Assembly (NCBI GenBank): GCA_905207705.1 | Contig: CAJLMA010000006.1 | Location: forward strand, 119,789 to 183,788 | From: an uncultured Prevotellaceae bacterium | GTDB lineage: Bacteria > Bacteroidota > Bacteroidia > Bacteroidales > Muribaculaceae | Length of the DNA: 64,000 nucleotides | Direction: 5' to 3' | In this document: in pieces, positions 58,856 to 64,000 of the stretch | Position numbering within the stretch: the stretch's first letter is position 1 | How the letters are laid out: each line of letters begins with the position of its first letter | Made by a program: the position numbers and the translations under genes | Notes under the pieces: model-generated | What the model saw: the letters and a program-made list of their open reading frames with translations, nothing else | What the model was told of the DNA's origin: nothing | The model's database searches: none

Positions 58856-59947
58856 ATGGAACTCATAATAATATACTTTTTAGGAGCAATATCCCTTTCA
58901 TTCTTATGCTCAGTACTTGAAGCAGTCCTACTGTCTACCCCGATGTCATTCATATCATTGCAGGAAGGCAAAGGCGCACGTTCGGCAAAACTGCTGAAGA
59001 AACTGAAACTTGACATCGACAAGCCAATAGCTGCAATATTGTCGCTCAACACCATAGCCCACACAATAGGAGCCGCAGGAGTCGGTGCCGAAGCCGTGAA
59101 AATATGGGGAGAGGCTTATTTCGGGATAATATCGGCAATCTTGACTGCATTGATTCTCGTATTGTCCGAGATAATACCAAAAATAGTGGGTGCAACCTAT
59201 TGGCGCAGCCTCGCCTTGCCCACAAGCCGCATAATACAAGTTCTCATATTCATAACTTATCCGCTTGTATTGCTGTCAGAATTGATAACAAAGCTCATAT
59301 CACACAACAAGCATCCACAATCGGTGAGCCGCGAAGAAGTATCGGCAATGGTGACAGTGGGAGCCGAACAAGGCGTTTTTGAGAAAGAAGAGAACAAGAT
59401 GATACAGAATCTTATAAAGCTCACCAACGTATCGGCACGCGACATCATGACTCCGAGCGTGGTCGTGGCAGCCGCCGATGAAACAATGACTCTGCGCGAT
59501 TTTTACAGGAACGAACAATACAAATCGTTCTCGCGCATACCGGTCTATACCGAGAACAAAGACTACCTCACAGGATATGTGCTGCGGCAAAGCATTCTTG
59601 AACGGCTTGCAGAAGACAAGTTTGACATGCGCCTTTCTGAAATTAAACGACCCATTCTCTCATTTGCCGAAAGTACCGAAGTTTCCGACATTTGGGAGGA
59701 ACTCATATCCAAGAAGGAACATATATCGGCGATAATAGATGAATACGGATGCATGCGTGGCATAGTAACGATGGAAGATGTAATCGAGACCATGCTCGGA
59801 TTTGAAATCGTGGATGAGAAAGACACCGTCCCCGACATGCAAGTATTTGCAAGGGAAAAGTGGCAAAAGAAGAAACACGACAACAACCTCATAATCCACG
59901 ACATCGACAATCTCGACATGATTCCTGTCGGCGGCTCCAAGGAGTAA
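58856..59947 (+). CDS. CNNM/CBS-domain membrane protein (hemolysin C/CorB-like)
   Basis: A 363-residue inner-membrane protein. The N-terminal CNNM domain has four hydrophobic helices (about 3-20, 58-80, 85-105, 120-142) with VLEAVLLSTPMSFIS and EIIPKIVGATYWRSLALPTS, the family signature. A cytosolic pair of CBS domains covers about 185-310 (RDIMTPSVVVAAADETMTLR; ISAIIDEYGCMRGIVTMEDV), which bind nucleotides. Relatives export or sense Mg2+. The transporter-associated C-terminal domain seen in longer members is missing; the protein ends soon after the CBS pair. It is convergent with the DUF2851 gene, 2 bases away. Confidence 0.9.
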   Translation: MELIIIYFLGAISLSFLCSVLEAVLLSTPMSFISLQEGKGARSAKLLKKLKLDIDKPIAAILSLNTIAHTIGAAGVGAEAVKIWGEAYFGIISAILTALILVLSEIIPKIVGATYWRSLALPTSRIIQVLIFITYPLVLLSELITKLISHNKHPQSVSREEVSAMVTVGAEQGVFEKEENKMIQNLIKLTNVSARDIMTPSVVVAAADETMTLRDFYRNEQYKSFSRIPVYTENKDYLTGYVLRQSILERLAEDKFDMRLSEIKRPILSFAESTEVSDIWEELISKKEHISAIIDEYGCMRGIVTMEDVIETMLGFEIVDEKDTVPDMQVFAREKWQKKKHDNNLIIHDIDNLDMIPVGGSKE

Positions 59948-59949
59948 AA

Positions 59950-61242
59950 TCAATCCTTGCGAATAGCGGCCTCACTCAACAGCCTGTGCCCGATGCGGCA
60001 ATAAAGGCATTTGCGAGCCTCACAATATTGGCGACGCAACTGTATCAATGCCTGCGATGTCAACGCATCAGGACACTTTATGCCGGCTGTCGTAAAAGCC
60101 GACACAATACTATTCTTCTCCGGCCTTAAATTCTCAAGCAAATCGACAGCCTTGCCGGTAATGTCATAGTCGCCTGTCTTCATTCCGTAAGCATAATATA
60201 GCGGAGCAACGGCATTTATCAGCAAGATGTCGATTGACGCATTACTCAAGGCTTTAACCTGCACCTCGCTCGGCGCACCGCCAAATGTATAATGGGTGGC
60301 CCAATAACCGGTTAGCTCGACCGAAAACAGTGCGCGCAAGGCCTTCTCGCCATTAGCTTCCAAGATCTTGTCCATTAGGTCAAAACCGTTCTCTATGAAA
60401 TGTGCCAGCAACGCTATGCGACGATACGGGAAATTTTGCGGACGCATCCTGAACGTCTTCCACATCGAGCCGTCCATAGGCTTCAACTGGAATTTATTGG
60501 CAAGGAATCCATATTCCTTTGCAAGGCGAAGGAAATAATCGTCGGCCACGATATTGCCCGGCGCGAAGAATCCAGCCTGTCCGAAAAGCAATGCCTCAAG
60601 TTGGAACAGTGAATCGCTGTGCTTGTGCATGAGCCGCAACGGCGTGCGCCGTGCAAGTTGCTCAAATGCGTCGCTGTTCACTCCAAACCCAAGGCTGCGG
60701 GCAATCGTGACATAGCATATATCCTGCCAACTGCCGCAATAACTTTCATATAAAGAGAATATACGTTCCACCTTTGAATTAAGCCGTTCAAAGGCGAGCG
60801 ACTCCATCCACTCGGTTATCATTATTGACGGCATATCCTTTATTGCTCCGGCACACGGCAACATAGAGAGGTTGTTATTGACAAGCCGGGAATAACTGTC
60901 ATGAAAATGCGGAGAGCATTTCAATACAAGTTGGGGAATCAGTTCCCCATTTGTCCTGTAGACAGGAGAATCATCCTTCTCTACCACATGCAGGATCACC
61001 GAGTCATAGACCTTGTCCCTGTCATGCCCGTGACGATGCCAGTCGGAAGCCCTCACATGTATCTCCACGTTCCCGACCCACAAGTCGCCATCTATTTCAA
61101 CCTTAGCATTGAAAAAGTCAGGTCCGGCATTGGTATTCGGCAAGCCTACGTCTATCACCTTCACACGCCTTCCGTCGTTGGTGTACATTTTGGCTGGATT
61201 CCACAATTTGTACTGCCACACATATTGCATTAGTTTTTCCAT
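59950..61242 (-). CDS. DUF2851 family protein
   Basis: A 430-residue protein of the Bacteroidetes family DUF2851, of unknown function. The ATG at 61240-61242 (MEKLMQYVWQYKLWN) is preferred over a TTG upstream. Marked segments are LWVGNVEIHVRASDWHRHGH (about 56-75), VILHVVEKDDSPVYRTNGEL, and, near the C-terminus, CPDALTSQALIQLRRQYCEA followed by KCLYCRIGH, which holds the last two of several Cys. No signal peptide. The HxxDW-His region suggests a metal site (inference). It stands alone, with a terminator of the neighbouring gene just upstream. Confidence 0.85.
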   Translation of the reverse strand: MEKLMQYVWQYKLWNPAKMYTNDGRRVKVIDVGLPNTNAGPDFFNAKVEIDGDLWVGNVEIHVRASDWHRHGHDRDKVYDSVILHVVEKDDSPVYRTNGELIPQLVLKCSPHFHDSYSRLVNNNLSMLPCAGAIKDMPSIMITEWMESLAFERLNSKVERIFSLYESYCGSWQDICYVTIARSLGFGVNSDAFEQLARRTPLRLMHKHSDSLFQLEALLFGQAGFFAPGNIVADDYFLRLAKEYGFLANKFQLKPMDGSMWKTFRMRPQNFPYRRIALLAHFIENGFDLMDKILEANGEKALRALFSVELTGYWATHYTFGGAPSEVQVKALSNASIDILLINAVAPLYYAYGMKTGDYDITGKAVDLLENLRPEKNSIVSAFTTAGIKCPDALTSQALIQLRRQYCEARKCLYCRIGHRLLSEAAIRKD

Positions 61243-61398
61243 TGCAGCAAGTATTAGGTTTGTAGGCAAATTAAACAATTTTCATTGAGAATGCCATTTA
61301 AAAGCAGATTTTTCTTCATATAGAATCGCAGAGGGTCAGCACCAAGGATAATATTCCAAATTTGAGAGACTCAATTTGTTGACATTATAATTAACTAA

Positions 61399-61429
61399 AG
61401 CGCACCTGCCTTGTCGGAACAGGTGCGCT
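61399..61429 (-). terminator. Terminator after the sorting-domain protein gene
   Basis: Perfect 10-base stem AGCGCACCTG/CAGGTGCGCT with an 11-base loop; on the minus strand it is followed by TTTAGTTAATT. It lies 24 bases downstream of the stop at 61454. Confidence 0.75.
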
Positions 61430-61453
61430 GTTTGATATTGGTTAGGTCGGTTG

Positions 61454-62413
61454 TCAAAGGATGATTTTTTGAGTTTTGCGGTCGGTGTCGGTGGTGGCCG
61501 TGACTATGTAGATGCCGGGCGTGAAGCCTGCCATGTCGACTGTCAAGCTGCCGTCAGCCGATTGCGCTGTGTCCACTGTCCTGCCGTTGATGTCGTGGAT
61601 GGTTGCCGTGATTGTGCCGTTGCCCAATGCCGATGCGGTCACTGTCTTGCCGGCCACGGTGATTGTGATTGCCGGGGATTGCATGGCCGTTGCGGCTACT
61701 CCGCTGCAAGTCGGGTCACGGTCGTCAAACTCATCCGACTTGTACACTATCCTACCGTCAGCCACATTCCGTTCAAAATTGAACCTAATGGCACCGGTTC
61801 CCATAAGCCAGTCAGTGAAAGGATATGCCATGTCTCCACACATGGCTCCAATCGCGCCTGCACCTTCAAGAAATGAATATATGCCATTATATTGTTCGTT
61901 ATAATATTTCCTCATTTTCCCATCAACTTCAACATAGGAAATTTCTGTTATGTTGATTGGCAATCCTGCAGGCTCGAACGTGTCGCCAACATTCAAATCA
62001 AAGTCATATATCATTCGTTCATCATAACCATACCGCTCTTGGTAAAACATTGTTTCAGTTTCCCATAAAGACCCCGAAAATTCCTCATTTGGATTAGGAA
62101 CATAGTAAACTTTTTTGTTTTCCTCGCGCATAAACCCATGAAGTGTAGCCGTTGCTGTGTCGAGCGAGGAGGTTTGGTATAAATAGCATTTTTTGTAAGT
62201 TTTTCCGCTTATTACCGTATCCCCACTAAATTGAAGTCTATAGTATTCTGTTTGTCCATGTGGTGGAAATATAGGAGGTTCTATCACATATCCCCATTCA
62301 ACGCCTTCCCTTACTATCGGAACATATTCATATTCGGTTTCTTGCGCCCTGCCTGTCAGTGCCACCATTAGCATTGACACAATTGCGGTTATATAGTAAA
62401 ATCTTGTTTTCAT
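61454..62413 (-). CDS. Secreted protein with type IX secretion-like C-terminal sorting domain
   Basis: A 319-residue exported protein. Signal peptide MKTRFYYITAIVSMLMVALT then GRAQ. The main domain (about 25-230) is not recognised; it has many Tyr and Glu (EYEYVPIVREGVEWGYVIEP) and resembles short proteins found next to C25 peptidases. The last 80 residues form a beta-sandwich with IHDINGRTVDTAQSADGSLT, GFTPGIYIVTATTD and TQKIIL at the end, the pattern of T9SS type A sorting domains. In oral and marine Bacteroidetes such domains direct proteins through the type IX pore. It lies 13 bases after the C25 gene and may be co-transcribed. Function unknown. Confidence 0.75.
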   Translation of the reverse strand: MKTRFYYITAIVSMLMVALTGRAQETEYEYVPIVREGVEWGYVIEPPIFPPHGQTEYYRLQFSGDTVISGKTYKKCYLYQTSSLDTATATLHGFMREENKKVYYVPNPNEEFSGSLWETETMFYQERYGYDERMIYDFDLNVGDTFEPAGLPINITEISYVEVDGKMRKYYNEQYNGIYSFLEGAGAIGAMCGDMAYPFTDWLMGTGAIRFNFERNVADGRIVYKSDEFDDRDPTCSGVAATAMQSPAITITVAGKTVTASALGNGTITATIHDINGRTVDTAQSADGSLTVDMAGFTPGIYIVTATTDTDRKTQKIIL

Positions 62414-62426
62414 AATGAATTTTGTT

Positions 62427-64000
62427 TTAGTTGTTGAATATAAAATGGTTCGTCATCCTGTCGTAACGGAGTGTCTCGAATGTACCTCCGTTCTCGACAT
62501 TGAAGTCCTTGTTTAGTTCGATTTCTTTTGCACAGATTTTAAGTTTGCCTCCTTTTTTAATCATTCCTCCGTTTATCGTTATTTTACCATCGCTCTTTAT
62601 TGTCAATTGTCCGCCAGTGTCTATAATTGTCCCTGCGTTTATCTCCACATCACCAGACGCTTCAATTATTAGGCTGCCACCGTTTCCTATAACATAATCC
62701 CCACTGTCTCTTAAAATTGCGACCGAACTCCCTATCTTCACACTCGACGCTTGAAAACTGTCAGTAAACTTGACAGTAGCGTTTTGCAGGTACAGCGGAA
62801 GAATATGAGGAATGCAATTATGTTTGTAAACCGTTACAGGACGATTCAAATCCACTTTGGAAATGTTGATGGAAGTTCCTTTTGCAGTAATTTTTTTCTC
62901 CGGAACTAACGATAACCCACTTTCACGATAAGCAATAGTACTATTGGGCAATTCTACGCTGTGTAAAATGACTGAATTGGAAGTTTGAATCATTCCCAAA
63001 TCTGTATATTTAATTGGGATTCTCGTCCACATTTCAAATTCCGGGCATCCAAGCAGATTATGAACTATATTTGTCCAATGCCTTTCTGTTTGCATATTGA
63101 ATTTGGATATTGCTTCTAATTTACCGACGTTATAAGTGCCAGAATTCAGAACATTTATAAATTTCTTTTCTATGCCGAATGCACATATGCTCCAAATTAA
63201 TCGTGTGTTTCCAAAAAAAGCGGGACCACCAAAAAGGCCACCACAGGTATATGCACGTCCGAAATTCCATTTTAAGTTGTATATTCCACCGTCATAATCA
63301 TCTATAACAAATTTATCATAAGGCATTAACATACAGGATGCAGAATATGAAACCATTGGGTAATCATAATTAGTAAGGTTGTCTAAACCGTTGTTGGTTT
63401 CTTCTAAAAAATAAACTCGTTGGTCGTCAAGTGCGGATATTCCATATGCTGCACCTTTCCATATAGAATTCGCAAGGTTGACTTCGACTCCTTCAGGGTT
63501 TCCATGTCCATTAAAAATAGAAAATGCATAACGATTGTTATTCATTTCTTCAATTACTTGTGCTCCAGTTGGAAATCGATCGTTTTCATCATCTTCTGAA
63601 AGGATCTTACAATCAGGAAATATGCCAATGCTCATACGGGCAAGTGTATCTGCTCGGTGGTCTTGATAATACATCTTGTCTGCTTGTGTGTATATTGCAT
63701 TGTCGAGATAGGAATAATCACCGTTCCCCGGATTAAGTTCATACCTAATCAGTTTCTCGGTATAATTTGCTACATCCTCGGGAGTGCTGCAAAGCAGGCG
63801 GCCTATGAACACTTCGGGATAATAGTCTATATTATCTGCAGGTTCTCCGTATCTGTCATCCCCATCGAATGCCCAATTGCCATTGTAGTCTGCAAAATAC
63901 AAGTCGGACGGTATGTGTTGAAAATGCCTTGGATCTGAATCATACCCGTTGCCGTATCTTATCGGTACGACGGCACTGTCGCCGGCGAGTAGGACAAATT
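62427..64000 (-). CDS. Gingipain-like C25 family cysteine peptidase (5' part missing)
   Basis: The frame is open from the right edge; the visible part is at least 523 residues and begins VLLAGDSAVVPIRYGNGYDS, the gingipain strand. It continues DLYFADYNGNWAFDGDDRYG, YYPEVFIGRLLCSTPEDVAN, then the catalytic His in FNGHGNPEGVE (codon at 63504-63506) and catalytic Cys in SYSASCMLMP (codon at 63333-63335), both as in gingipain R/K. The C-terminal third is a Gly-rich beta-type region (LIIEASGDVEINAGTIIDTG) without an evident sorting domain of its own. Gingipains cut proteins outside the cell. The start and signal peptide are outside the window. It is followed by the sorting-domain protein gene. Confidence 0.88.
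   Translation of the reverse strand, partial: FVLLAGDSAVVPIRYGNGYDSDPRHFQHIPSDLYFADYNGNWAFDGDDRYGEPADNIDYYPEVFIGRLLCSTPEDVANYTEKLIRYELNPGNGDYSYLDNAIYTQADKMYYQDHRADTLARMSIGIFPDCKILSEDDENDRFPTGAQVIEEMNNNRYAFSIFNGHGNPEGVEVNLANSIWKGAAYGISALDDQRVYFLEETNNGLDNLTNYDYPMVSYSASCMLMPYDKFVIDDYDGGIYNLKWNFGRAYTCGGLFGGPAFFGNTRLIWSICAFGIEKKFINVLNSGTYNVGKLEAISKFNMQTERHWTNIVHNLLGCPEFEMWTRIPIKYTDLGMIQTSNSVILHSVELPNSTIAYRESGLSLVPEKKITAKGTSINISKVDLNRPVTVYKHNCIPHILPLYLQNATVKFTDSFQASSVKIGSSVAILRDSGDYVIGNGGSLIIEASGDVEINAGTIIDTGGQLTIKSDGKITINGGMIKKGGKLKICAKEIELNKDFNVENGGTFETLRYDRMTNHFIFNN

Overview
The window is chromosomal DNA from a member of the Bacteroidales, most likely a gut-type lineage such as Muribaculaceae or a close relative; family level is inference. 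The evidence is a SusC/SusD/SusE-F/SusR set, Bacteroidetes-type promoters (TTG or TTTG, 17-22 bases, then TAnnTTTG) in front of many genes, lipoprotein signals ending in Cys, a dcw cluster in Bacteroidetes order, and families largely restricted to this phylum (DUF4834, DUF2851, SusR-type regulator, C25 peptidase).

Layout. 1-8.6 kb (minus): a starch locus with a membrane-spanning SusR-type regulator, SusC, SusD, a SusE/F-like lipoprotein with three CBM26-like repeats, and the first 69 codons of a lipoprotein alpha-amylase cut by the left edge. 8.7-23.9 kb (minus): rsmH-ftsL-ftsI-murE-mraY-murD-ftsW-murG-murC-ftsQ-ftsA-ftsZ, tightly packed and closed by a strong terminator; no mraZ precedes it. 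24.5-29.7 kb: an Lrp regulator, two FKBP isomerases, a sirtuin lacking zinc cysteines, and the phosphatidylethanolamine pair psd-pssA followed by a DUF4834 gene. 29.7-31.0 kb (minus): an unrecognised three-gene cassette with its own consensus promoter. 31.2-36.2 kb: a 1003-residue TPR protein whose promoter region is duplicated as a 50-base direct repeat, and an outer-membrane beta-barrel partner.

36.3-41.0 kb is the accessory part. Next to a tRNA-Leu(CAA) gene lies a minus-strand, visibly AT-richer operon: a frameshifted and truncated DNA adenine methylase, an apparently intact restriction-type nuclease, a small unknown protein, a 435-residue protein of unknown function, an FRG-domain protein, and a gene split by one in-frame TGA. 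This looks like a small defence operon in partial decay.

41.3-52.2 kb: a SulP anion transporter, a GH29 alpha-L-fucosidase, DUF169 and DUF5131 proteins, NeuC- and NeuA-like nucleotide-sugar genes without neuB, an acetyltransferase, a metallo-beta-lactamase-fold hydrolase, and two tandem AraC-family paralogues, the second with a dense N-terminal cysteine cluster. 52.2-53.3 kb is gene-poor. 53.3-61.3 kb: PEP carboxykinase, a small unknown protein, a Crp-family regulator, a DUF4405 membrane protein, tRNA-Asp(GTC), asnA, a CNNM/CBS transporter and DUF2851. 61.4-64 kb: a secreted protein with a type-IX-secretion-like C-terminal domain beside a gingipain-like C25 peptidase that runs off the right edge.

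The best leads are the decaying restriction/FRG operon, the three-gene cassette, the duplicated promoter, the cysteine-rich AraC paralogue and the C25/sorting-domain pair. No CRISPR array, rRNA gene, transposase or integrase was seen.
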